From the NCBI GenBank assembly GCA_040219735.1, contig JAVJRX010000050.1: 64,000 nt of DNA; one strand, given 5' to 3'. Numbering within the stretch: position 1 is the first letter of the stretch; the number at the start of each line of letters is the position of its first letter. Made by a program: the position numbers and the translations under genes. The stretch comes from Coleofasciculus sp040219735. Lineage in GTDB: Bacteria > Cyanobacteriota > Cyanobacteriia > Cyanobacteriales > Coleofasciculaceae. Positions 26,305-34,027 of this stretch are shown in pieces. The notes under the pieces are model-generated. The model ran no database searches. It was not told where the DNA came from and was given only the letters and a program-made list of their open reading frames with translations.

Positions 26305-27168
26305 TTAACGAAATAGCAATACAGGAATATTGCTACTTCTCAGCAGTTGGGCAGTGATACTACCAATGACTAAATGCCGAATGCGGCTATGCCCGTAAGC
26401 GCCCATTAGTAAAAGACTGATATTTTGCTCGGTAACATAGTGAGCAATAGCTTTTTCTGGTTCACCTGCTATCAAGCTAAAAACTGGCTGAAATCCTCCT
26501 GTATACAACCATTCTTGAGCCTCATTCAGTGTGACCATTGCTGTTTGATCTGAGTTGCTTTTAGCCACCGTCAGCAGATGTATCTCTAAACTTTGAAAGA
26601 CAGGAGAATCTCCTAAAAATTGCAGGATTTTTTTCCCACTTAGACTACCGTCATAGGCAACCAAAATGCGCTCAATCGGTTTAAATTCGCGGGGAGTAAC
26701 TAAGCATGGCTTACTACTACTACGAATAATTCGATCTATATTGGCTCCTAAATGTCCCGATGCAAACTCTGCGGCTTCTCCCCGTTTACCTAAAACAATT
26801 AAGTCGGAATTTTCTTCAAATTCATGAAAGCAATCTACCAAAAATCCTATTTTGTTGGTTAAATTAAACTTTTCTACACCCTCAGCCTTGAGAAATTTAG
26901 CTGCATTTTGTAAAATCAACCTTGCCCGTTGATTATTCAGCTTTGCTTTTTCATGTTCTAAATTAACCAACTCATTCAGTAGTTGTTCTGAAGCACCAAG
27001 TCCAATACTACCGCTCAAGTTTCCAGTAGACGCTACTTTTTGACTGCGAATATCAGTAACAAATAAAACATTGATTTGGGCATTGAATTTGGTAGCAAAC
27101 CAAGCTCCATATTTATAAACATTTTCAGCAAAAGATGAGCCATCGGTACAAAGCAAAATAGTTTTCAT
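26305..27168 (-). CDS. Universal stress protein, tandem UspA domains
   Basis: 287 residues with two Usp domains. The first runs from TILLCTDGSSFAENVYKYG to about residue 150 and ends in DLIVLGKRG and SSKPCLVTP. The second starts at RILVAYDGSLSGKKIL near 168 and ends in LLLMGAYGHSRIRHLVIGS, which carries the ATP-binding G2xG9xG(S/T) pattern, then NIPVLLFR. Its place between two SulP transporter genes, 44 and 49 bp apart and on the same strand, suggests it modulates anion or bicarbonate uptake; this is inference from context. Similar USP-SulP neighbourhoods occur in other bacteria. Confidence 0.88.
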   Translation of the reverse strand: MKTILLCTDGSSFAENVYKYGAWFATKFNAQINVLFVTDIRSQKVASTGNLSGSIGLGASEQLLNELVNLEHEKAKLNNQRARLILQNAAKFLKAEGVEKFNLTNKIGFLVDCFHEFEENSDLIVLGKRGEAAEFASGHLGANIDRIIRSSSKPCLVTPREFKPIERILVAYDGSLSGKKILQFLGDSPVFQSLEIHLLTVAKSNSDQTAMVTLNEAQEWLYTGGFQPVFSLIAGEPEKAIAHYVTEQNISLLLMGAYGHSRIRHLVIGSITAQLLRSSNIPVLLFR

Positions 27169-27212
27169 TATGGTTTTATCCCCTAAAAGTAAGAGGGTTA
27201 AAAGGCAAAATT

Positions 27213-28685
27213 TTACTGTTTTTTCAGGGTATCGGAGTTTTGATAAATTCCCAATTTATTCAGCAAGGTAGCACTAGCGTCATTCAGTCCAATTAGCTCC
27301 ACTTCTACTCCATTGCGGCGAAATTTAAGTACCGCTTTATCGAGTACCTCCACTGCCCCCTGATCCCACAGGTGAGCATAGGTTAAATCAATGGTGACGC
27401 GCTCGACTAGTTCTGTAAAATCAAAAGACTCTAGAAATTCATCTCTGGATAAAAAGAAAATTTGTCCAGCTACTTTATAAATGCAATGAGAGCCATCGTC
27501 ACTCAGCACTTTATCCACAAAGACTAACTGGGCAATCTTGCGAGAGAAGAATACGGTACTCATGACGATACCTGTCACCACGCCGAGGGCAAAATTACGG
27601 GTGAAAATTGTCACAAACATCGTCGTTAACATAACAGCGGTTTCAGTGCGGGGGATGCGCGGGATATTTTTGAAGGATGACCAGCGAAATGTACCGATTG
27701 ACACCATGATCATCACGGCGACTAGAGTTGCCATCGGCATTTGCTTAACCCAATCTTGTAAAAACAATATGGCAACTAACAGGAAAACCCCAGACGCAAG
27801 AGTTGATAGTCTTCCCCGTCCGCCAGACTGCACATTAATCACCGATTGTCCAATCATTCCACACCCCGCCATACCCCCAAAGAAGGCTGTAACCATATTG
27901 GCGATGCCTTGTCCTTTGGCTTCTTGGTTTTTATCACTGGGGGTATCGGTGAGTTCATCCACCAGTGAAGCCGTGAGAAATGACGCCAACAAACCTACGA
28001 TCGCTAAAGTCACCGAATAGGGCAAAATAATCCTGAGTGTCTCTAGAGTTAACGGGACTTGGGGCAGGGCAAAACTGGGTAGCGCAGTGGGTAACTCTCC
28101 CATATCCCCAACCGTGGGAACATCGAGCTTTAGTGCGATCGCGGCTATCGTCATCACCGCCAGTGCCACCAAGGGAGAAGGCACTGCTTTGGTAAAGCGA
28201 GGCAGAATGTAAATAATTGCCAAGGAAAGGATAGTCAGCACATATACAGTCGGCGGCACATTCGTCAGTTGGGGCAACTGGGCGAGGAAAATTAACACCG
28301 CCAACGCATTGATATAGCCAATCATCACCGCCCTAGGAATAAATCTCATTTGGCGGCTCAGTTTTACCACCCCAAACAGAACTTGAAAGACCCCTGTTAA
28401 CAAGGTTGCCGCTAATAGATACTGCAAGCCATGATCTTTAACTAAATCAATCATCAGCAGCGCCATCGCTCCTGTGGCGGCAGAAATTGAACCGGGTCTA
28501 CCTCCTAAAAACGCCGTCATGACCGCAATAATAAACGAGGCGTAAAGCCCGACTTTGGGATCTACCCCGGCAATGATCGAAAAGGCGATCGCTTCCGGAA
28601 TCAGAGCAAGCCCCACAACTGCTCCTGCCATAATGTCGCGCTGAGTGTTAAAAAACCACTCTCGCCTCAGAATTGCCCTGTTCAA
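27213..28685 (-). CDS. SulP family anion transporter with STAS domain
   Basis: About 490 residues from a TTG at 28685, chosen because a perfect AGGAGG ends four bases before it and the following LNRAILRREWFFNTQRDIMA is the usual SulP beginning. An ATG at 28757 would add a 24-residue tail unlike the family. Transport region: VVGLALIPEAIAFSIIAGV, GGRPGSISAATGAMALL, then GMAGCGMIGQSVINVQSGGR. The C-terminal STAS domain is about 90 residues (VERVTIDLTYAHLWDQGAV). It differs from BicA in the P-E-A-I helix-1 sequence, so the substrate could be sulfate, bicarbonate or another anion. First gene of the SulP-USP-bicA operon. Confidence 0.88.
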   Translation of the reverse strand: MNRAILRREWFFNTQRDIMAGAVVGLALIPEAIAFSIIAGVDPKVGLYASFIIAVMTAFLGGRPGSISAATGAMALLMIDLVKDHGLQYLLAATLLTGVFQVLFGVVKLSRQMRFIPRAVMIGYINALAVLIFLAQLPQLTNVPPTVYVLTILSLAIIYILPRFTKAVPSPLVALAVMTIAAIALKLDVPTVGDMGELPTALPSFALPQVPLTLETLRIILPYSVTLAIVGLLASFLTASLVDELTDTPSDKNQEAKGQGIANMVTAFFGGMAGCGMIGQSVINVQSGGRGRLSTLASGVFLLVAILFLQDWVKQMPMATLVAVMIMVSIGTFRWSSFKNIPRIPRTETAVMLTTMFVTIFTRNFALGVVTGIVMSTVFFSRKIAQLVFVDKVLSDDGSHCIYKVAGQIFFLSRDEFLESFDFTELVERVTIDLTYAHLWDQGAVEVLDKAVLKFRRNGVEVELIGLNDASATLLNKLGIYQNSDTLKKQ

Positions 28686-28757
28686 GTTTCCTCCTAAATG
28701 TAGCTGTCCGAAAAAAAGCAAGACTCTTGACGCACTGCGTTTGGGCCCACCCATCAT

Positions 28758-29344
28758 GCGATCGCGAGAGAAACAAGTACGATAAGGAGAAAATAAGCTG
28801 TTGCTAGCGCTTTAATTTAGAGACTTAAAGAGCGCACTGCACTAGCTAAATGCTATGTATTGGTGAAAACTCACAGCTTGCACCAGTGGCAACAATCCGC
28901 CAGTGGTTTTAACCACTGTCTCATAGCTTAAGTCGTCTAAAGACGACTGGATAAGAGTTTTAGTCTACTTAAGCCGTAACGCCGGAGCTTTAACTCTGGG
29001 CGGGTGAGAGCAGCTTCCTGAGAACGGTGCAAGAGCTCAGTTAACTCACTGACTGCAACGAGAACCAATCCAACTCAGACCAGCATTTACTCGCCAAGCT
29101 TTGTACTGGTGGATGAGAGCAACTTTTCGTCACAGTAAAACTTTAGTTCCACGCTAGGGTGGACAATTCCAAATACTTAGGGCTACTGAAGAACTCACTT
29201 TTTGCAGCATTACTTGCATCTGTTGCTGATGAATACCCACAAGGAAACTTATGGTTTGAAGTCAGCATATCACGACAAGTTTACAAGTTGCAATAAAAAT
29301 ATAATTTTCTCTTTGTCGCAGAAGTTGTGGGGCTTCTTGCGAAT
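28758..29344. other. Gene-free region with palindromes
   Basis: Contains an AGTCGTCT-AA-AGACGACT hairpin at 28931-28948 and other short inverted segments (GAGAGCAGCTT, GAGAGCAAC). It probably includes the promoter of the SulP-USP-bicA operon. I considered a structured RNA but could not match a known class. The rightward ORF at 29202 looks spurious. Confidence 0.4.
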
Positions 29345-29563
29345 TCAGCTAAATCTCACCAACTCTAGCCACAATTGCCGCGATCGCATAAACTCTTCAT
29401 CACTAACCACTCGAATCCCAGCTTGGCGCACAGATGCAAGATCGGGAGCGGGTAGATCGGTCACTAGACCTGCACCTCCATCTACCCATAGGGCTGTCCA
29501 CAGCGCATCAAGGAGCGATAAAAGCACCAAGAGCAGTCCGAGAATAAACAGTAGAACGTTCAC
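29345..29563 (-). pseudogene. Internally deleted ion-channel (two-pore K+ channel-like) gene
   Basis: A 72-residue frame. The first 35 residues (MNVLLFILGLLLVLLSLLDA, then WTALWVDGGAG) match the first helix and following turn of a cyanobacterial potassium-channel-like family. The end (SVRQAGIRVVSDEEF, then LWLELVRFS) resembles the cytoplasmic tail of the same proteins. The pore and remaining helices are absent, as if deleted between residues ~36 and ~42. A plus-strand fragment at 33125-33241 looks like a missing helix region of the same family. The peptide could still be expressed as a one-helix membrane protein. Confidence 0.45.
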
Positions 29564-29723
29564 CGCAGTCTTAAATAATTCAACATTGAGATTCTGTACT
29601 GCGATATCTTTGCATGCAGAGCAGTTTACCGAACCTAACTAAAGGCATAAACTTAGAGGCTAGAGCCTTTGGGACGTAGTCTTTCCATGATTCTGGCTTC
29701 TGGATGTAACGGAGGTTACTGAT

Positions 29724-30680
29724 TTGAGTCGGACTGAAAAGCTCCAAACAGTATTGGTCATTACAGCTATCTTTATTGGGCTAGCGTTAGGCCAAATATC
29801 TTGGTTCTCTGAAAATGCCGTTCATTTAATTGTCCCGGCTCTGATGGTGATGCTCTATGGAGTATTTCTGAATATTCCATTTAATCGCTTAGCGAATGCG
29901 TTTCAAAACTATAAAGTGACAGGGCTAAGTTTAGGAATAAACTTTCTCTGGACACCCGTTTTTGCTTGGGGACTTGGAGCAATTTTCTTAAGAGACACTC
30001 CCGATCTATGGGTAGGACTGATTATGCTGATGGTTACACCCTGTACAGATTGGTATCTTATCTTTACTAGCCTTGCTCAAGGCGATGTTGCGCTTGCCAC
30101 TGCTCTACTGCCCTGGAATCTGCTCTTGCAAGTCATTCTCTTACCCGTTTATCTCTTGATATTTACTGGAAGCCTGATAGATATTGATGCAGCGATTCTG
30201 CTTGAAAGTGTGGTGTTGGTTTTAGTTGTGCCGATGCTTTTGGCATTTATCTCAAAGCGTCTAATCAAACCGCAAAATCGTATTTTGCACCGCTTGATAC
30301 TAAAAATTGCTGCTAATCAATGGCTATTTCTTTGTGTGGCGATCGCTGCCATGTTTGCCTCACAAGGAGAGATTTTGATTGAACAACCAGAGTTACTATT
30401 AAAAATGCTGCTCCCGGTCTTAATATTCTTCGTTATCAACTTCTGGCTAGGTCAAATCATTGGGCGTTTAGCTCACTTTAGCTATGAAGAAGTGGCTTGC
30501 TTTAATTGCACAACCCTTGCCCGGAATTCACCCATTGCCTTAGCGATCGCCACTTCTACTTTTGGAGAACGTCCCTTAATTGCCCTTGCCTTAGTCATCG
30601 GACCTCTGATTGAACTCCCCGTGATGGTTTTAGTTTCTCAGTCATTACTGCGACTACGTCATCAAAAGGGACGCTTTTAG
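29724..30680 (+). CDS. ACR3/bile-acid:sodium symporter (BASS) family transporter
   Basis: A 318-residue membrane protein with about ten helices. GLSLGINFLWTPVFAWGLG and VTPCTDWYLIFTSLAQGDVALA match arsenite efflux ACR3-type proteins, which have a conserved Cys in the P-C-x-x-W-Y motif. FNCTTLARNSPIALAIA near the C-terminus is the second hallmark, with N-S-P-I-A. The start is TTG at 29724, with GGAGG eight bases upstream. No arsC or arsR lies nearby, so arsenite as substrate is not supported by context; other anions are possible for this branch. Confidence 0.8.
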   Translation: MSRTEKLQTVLVITAIFIGLALGQISWFSENAVHLIVPALMVMLYGVFLNIPFNRLANAFQNYKVTGLSLGINFLWTPVFAWGLGAIFLRDTPDLWVGLIMLMVTPCTDWYLIFTSLAQGDVALATALLPWNLLLQVILLPVYLLIFTGSLIDIDAAILLESVVLVLVVPMLLAFISKRLIKPQNRILHRLILKIAANQWLFLCVAIAAMFASQGEILIEQPELLLKMLLPVLIFFVINFWLGQIIGRLAHFSYEEVACFNCTTLARNSPIALAIATSTFGERPLIALALVIGPLIELPVMVLVSQSLLRLRHQKGRF

Positions 30681-30840
30681 TTGCGAAATCCTCTTAACCT
30701 TGAAGTAGAATATAGGGTTTATAGTGGATTTAAAGGTTAAAACTAAGCGTCGAAGACTAGGTAAATGTGTAGTTAAAAAAAAGATTAGTATTTTCACTTT
30801 TTTCTCAAGCCCTCACCGGACAAATTTAAACATTAGCTGC

Positions 30841-31725
30841 TCAGGGGCAACTGTCATTGTTTTGGATACCTGATAACCTTGGGTAAGGTAAATTTTGGCG
30901 AGCAAAGGCTTGCTTGGCACGGCGAATCAGATCGGTTTTATAGATAAATTCATCGCGGGCATCCATTGGGTAAGACCGCAGCTTGAACTGAGTACCCCAG
31001 AGTTGTTCTTGCATAACAACTAAAATGGGGAGCTTTAGCTGCGTATATTTGCTACTGTAAGCTGCCTGGTACAGAATCTGGATGACTTGTTCAGCATCTA
31101 CAGTATGAGCAAAATAAAAGTTAGTGAGAACCTGAGCTTCTAGCTGTCCGCTGTTGGCATTGGAGACAGCTTCAGTCCAGATTTTGTTGTGGGGAATAGA
31201 GACAATGTTGTCGTCAGGAGTCTGGATTCGAATTTCACGCAAACCATAGTCCACCACTTCACCGTAATGATCTTCAATTTGAATGCGATCGCCCACTCGA
31301 TAGGTAGCTTCAAACAGTGCAACTACTCCTGCAATAATTGAACTCACGTAATCCTTAAAAGCAAATCCTAGGGCAATAGCGATCGTGCCTGTCAATGCGA
31401 GGAGGTTCTCCTGAGACAAGTTCAGAAACAGATTCAGGAGATAGGAAACCGTTAGGATCAAAATCAACCCTTTCAAAAAGGGCAAAGATTGTTTGATCAA
31501 TAATCGAAAGCGGCGGGGAACTCGTTCTGAAATCCAGCTAGTGAGCGACTGAATGACAAATATGCTCCCATAAGCGATCAAAATAACGACGAGAGAACGA
31601 AAAATTTTTTGCAGCGTAATATTAGCAAGAACTCGTTGCGGTAAAATTTCCGATGCCTCGATTTGTGCCAACAACGCCGGCATTGTCTGAACAAAACTGA
31701 TCAATTCAAAACCCGATAAACTCAT
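30841..31725 (-). CDS. MscS-family mechanosensitive channel
   Basis: 294 residues. Three hydrophobic segments: about 40-60, 85-105 and the pore helix near 108-135 (LLALTGTIAIALGFAFKDYV). The MscS beta domain follows: VGDRIQIEDHYGEVVDYGLREIRIQTPDDNIVSIPHN, the latter part containing the family's I-P-N-type motif. A short alpha/beta tail ends near residue 290. GAGG is seven bases before the ATG, and the start is two bases past the upstream gene's stop, so the two are translationally coupled. It should release osmolytes under hypo-osmotic shock; its coupling to an unknown cytoplasmic protein is unusual. Confidence 0.88.
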   Translation of the reverse strand: MSLSGFELISFVQTMPALLAQIEASEILPQRVLANITLQKIFRSLVVILIAYGSIFVIQSLTSWISERVPRRFRLLIKQSLPFLKGLILILTVSYLLNLFLNLSQENLLALTGTIAIALGFAFKDYVSSIIAGVVALFEATYRVGDRIQIEDHYGEVVDYGLREIRIQTPDDNIVSIPHNKIWTEAVSNANSGQLEAQVLTNFYFAHTVDAEQVIQILYQAAYSSKYTQLKLPILVVMQEQLWGTQFKLRSYPMDARDEFIYKTDLIRRAKQAFARQNLPYPRLSGIQNNDSCP

Positions 31726-31727
31726 GG

Positions 31728-32936
31728 TTAATCCTCGCCAACAAAAAAGTTATTATTCGTCAATTCAATCTTCAGCTTGGCATAATGGGCAGCACGTACT
31801 GATAGCATGCCATTGCTGCTAGCTAGTACCCCGGCTCGCAATAACCCCTGAATCTGAGCTTGGATTTGGCTTTCTGCTTCACCCAAGCTCAGGGCAAGAT
31901 GGGTATGGCTCATTTGCCCATGAATTAGCAACGAATGAAGTAAATAGCGGTCAATCCCCGTTAATGATGGCAAACTAGGCAATGTGGGTGTAGTTTGACG
32001 TAAGGTAAAACGGGTTTTGTTGGTTGTCGCTGTCTCGCTCAAGTTCAATTGAGATAAATTACCATCCTCTAGTTGATCGCGCTCGATTCGTAAGCTATTT
32101 AGCCATACGCCAACGGCAATACTACTGACACCAGAGGATTGACTGGCAAGAGTCCTCCAATATGCCTGACCAAGATTATCTTCTGAGTCTTCTATCGCCT
32201 CTGGTTCAACTATCGTTTTGGCAATCGGGTTTAACCAGGTTTGAATCATCGCTCCATCTAGTTCCGGTAACGGTTTCACCTCGCTAAAATAGGCGCTAAT
32301 CTGGCACACAAAATCCAGAAAATCCCAAGCCCAATGGTTACAGCCTATAACCCAAAAGCAATTGCGATTATGAATGATCATGTCTCGTAAGTATTCAATG
32401 CTATTCCAACCCCCAATACAGCGCAGAAAACATTGCTCCAGACAGGGAATCATCACCAATGTTTTTCGATCATCCAGGGAGTCTGCCTCAAGTAGACCGT
32501 CAGTATCCTTAGGGTTTTTAACATCAATCTGTGGGTAGGCTTGCAGGGCTTGCTGAATTTGTTGAGACATGATTAATGGATCATGAGGGCGCATTCGGTA
32601 AGGTAGAGGTGTGAATACCTCTACGGGGGGATTGTGCCAGGTTTGCAGACTATCGCTCAAAATTTTGGCAATTGGTTCTACGGGGCTGCCCAAAATGATC
32701 AAACTATTGGCGGCATCCAGGTGACGTTGCCAGTTTTCAACCCCATCGGTGATCGCCTCTTGCACTGTGGTTTGATAGACCTGACAACAGGGGAGTGCCT
32801 GGATTTTTTGCTCCAGTTGAGTCTGAATCCCATCGGGCAACTCAACCTCTTCATCCTCGATTGCTACTGCTGCTTGCGCCTGGGTAAACCACGACTGGAA
32901 CTTTTGCCAAATTGAGTGAACTAAAGAATGAGTCAT
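31728..32936 (-). CDS. Unknown soluble protein coupled to an MscS channel
   Basis: 402 residues with no membrane segment or signal peptide. The N-terminal region is acidic (AIEDEEVELPDGIQ). The centre has alternating strands and helices reminiscent of a P-loop NTPase fold (SLIILGSPVEPIAKIL, KTLVMIPCLEQCFLRCI, FWVIGCNHWAWDFLD), but no GxxGxGK loop is present, so ATP binding is doubtful. The last 100 residues (YLLHSLLIHGQMSHTHLALSLGE...) look like a winged-helix domain. It is followed after two bases by the MscS gene. I do not recognise the family. A regulatory role for the channel is inference from coupling. GGAG lies seven bases before the ATG. Confidence 0.6.
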   Translation of the reverse strand: MTHSLVHSIWQKFQSWFTQAQAAVAIEDEEVELPDGIQTQLEQKIQALPCCQVYQTTVQEAITDGVENWQRHLDAANSLIILGSPVEPIAKILSDSLQTWHNPPVEVFTPLPYRMRPHDPLIMSQQIQQALQAYPQIDVKNPKDTDGLLEADSLDDRKTLVMIPCLEQCFLRCIGGWNSIEYLRDMIIHNRNCFWVIGCNHWAWDFLDFVCQISAYFSEVKPLPELDGAMIQTWLNPIAKTIVEPEAIEDSEDNLGQAYWRTLASQSSGVSSIAVGVWLNSLRIERDQLEDGNLSQLNLSETATTNKTRFTLRQTTPTLPSLPSLTGIDRYLLHSLLIHGQMSHTHLALSLGEAESQIQAQIQGLLRAGVLASSNGMLSVRAAHYAKLKIELTNNNFFVGED

Positions 32937-33124
32937 CAGGTTTCTCCAGATGATTCATAAGAAGGCTGTTTCATTAACAATACTGCTATAAGTTTTTGAG
33001 AAGCTTTAATTAGTGTAAATTCAAAAGGCGGCGGCGGCAAGTTGGCATTTCAGATTTATGTCTTTTGCTAGATTCGGTAAATTGCGCTTCAGGCAAAAAT
33101 ACACCGGAATGAAGTCTTAATCCC

Positions 33125-33241
33125 CGTCGCGGCGGCTGGGAGATTGCGGCTGCTTTTACAACGCTTAGCGGGATGTTTATGATTACGATGGTGGTTAGTT
33201 TCTTACTGTCTGTGATTGGAGGCGTGACGACTAAGCAATAA
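33125..33241 (+). pseudogene. Ion-channel helix fragment
   Basis: A 38-codon open stretch ending in TAA reads GGWEIAAAFTTLSGMFMIT then VVSFLLSVIGGVTTKQ. This resembles the helix after the pore of two-pore K+ channel-like proteins (GGW...LSG-F--T---SYL--V pattern). No start codon or further domain is present. The strand is opposite to the related fragment at 29345-29563. The surrounding 32937-33331 contains no complete gene. Confidence 0.35.
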
Positions 33242-33331
33242 CTTTATGTGCTAATACAGAGGAAGATACAACTATGCGTATCACTGATTAAGCCGAACCC
33301 GGATCGCTAACGTCAAACTATCATACCCACG

Positions 33332-33976
33332 ATGCGACCTGACTTACAGGGACTAGAAATTACCCAAGGAGAACTCAAACATTTGAGTGGAGTAAGCGTT
33401 CATACCCTCCTGAAACCCCCAACTCTGCCCAAATTTATCGCAGAGATTGCTAAAACCATTTTGATTATTCTGCTGATTAGTTTAACTGGGTTTGTGCTGA
33501 TCCAGGTTTTTCCAGAACATTTTACGTTATTAATTTCTGTCCATTCCACTCTTGCCATTACTTTATTCTTAAACGATATTCGCAAAATTGCCATTAGCCG
33601 CAAATGTCGCAATTTAGTCAGACTGTTTGAAGATGTCCACCGATTTAATCGGGTGATTAAAGCGATTGATATTAATGATAAAATTGAAGCCGTCGGCAAT
33701 CCTGGTGTAAGCTTAAAAAATCGAGGACAAGTCATTCAGGCACTTCGGCTAACCCGTGACGATATTATTCGAGCCTTGAAAACGGAACGAATTTTGAGAG
33801 AAAATGCCCGATTTATCAAATACAATTCTGAACTATTTGATAATAATCTCATGGCATTGACAGCTTTACAAGTTAGCGATCAAGCTACGGAACATGGACG
33901 TTTACTTAATGAAGCGTTACAGATTGTTGTGGATGTGCGACAGGAAATGAAAGCGTTACAAAATCGGCACTTATAA
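33332..33976 (+). CDS. Unknown protein with two membrane helices
   Basis: 214 residues. A short soluble N-terminus precedes two adjacent helices, about 38-58 (IAKTILIILLISLTGFVLI) and 66-82 (LLISVHSTLAITLFL). A long, charged, mostly helical cytoplasmic domain follows, with a dimerisation-like pattern (ENARFIKYNSELFDNNL; QIVVDVRQEMKALQ). No family is recognised. Its neighbour downstream is on the opposite strand (patatin gene, end to end with a 51-bp gap), so it is not part of that cassette's transcript. Confidence 0.6.
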   Translation: MRPDLQGLEITQGELKHLSGVSVHTLLKPPTLPKFIAEIAKTILIILLISLTGFVLIQVFPEHFTLLISVHSTLAITLFLNDIRKIAISRKCRNLVRLFEDVHRFNRVIKAIDINDKIEAVGNPGVSLKNRGQVIQALRLTRDDIIRALKTERILRENARFIKYNSELFDNNLMALTALQVSDQATEHGRLLNEALQIVVDVRQEMKALQNRHL

Positions 33977-34027
33977 ACATAAAATTTTGAATTCCTCGTT
34001 TCCATTTCCTTGGCGAATGACGAATGA

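Noticed and set aside
27538..28020. 160-codon plus-strand ORF
   Set aside because: Antisense shadow of the SulP gene.
28860..29200. Possible structured RNA or tRNA
   Set aside because: Hairpins are present but no cloverleaf, T-loop GTTCRA motif or known RNA class could be matched.
29202..29642. 146-codon plus-strand ORF
   Set aside because: Composition (Ser/Thr/Arg-rich) is that of the reverse strand of the ion-channel remnant; no family, no ribosome binding site.
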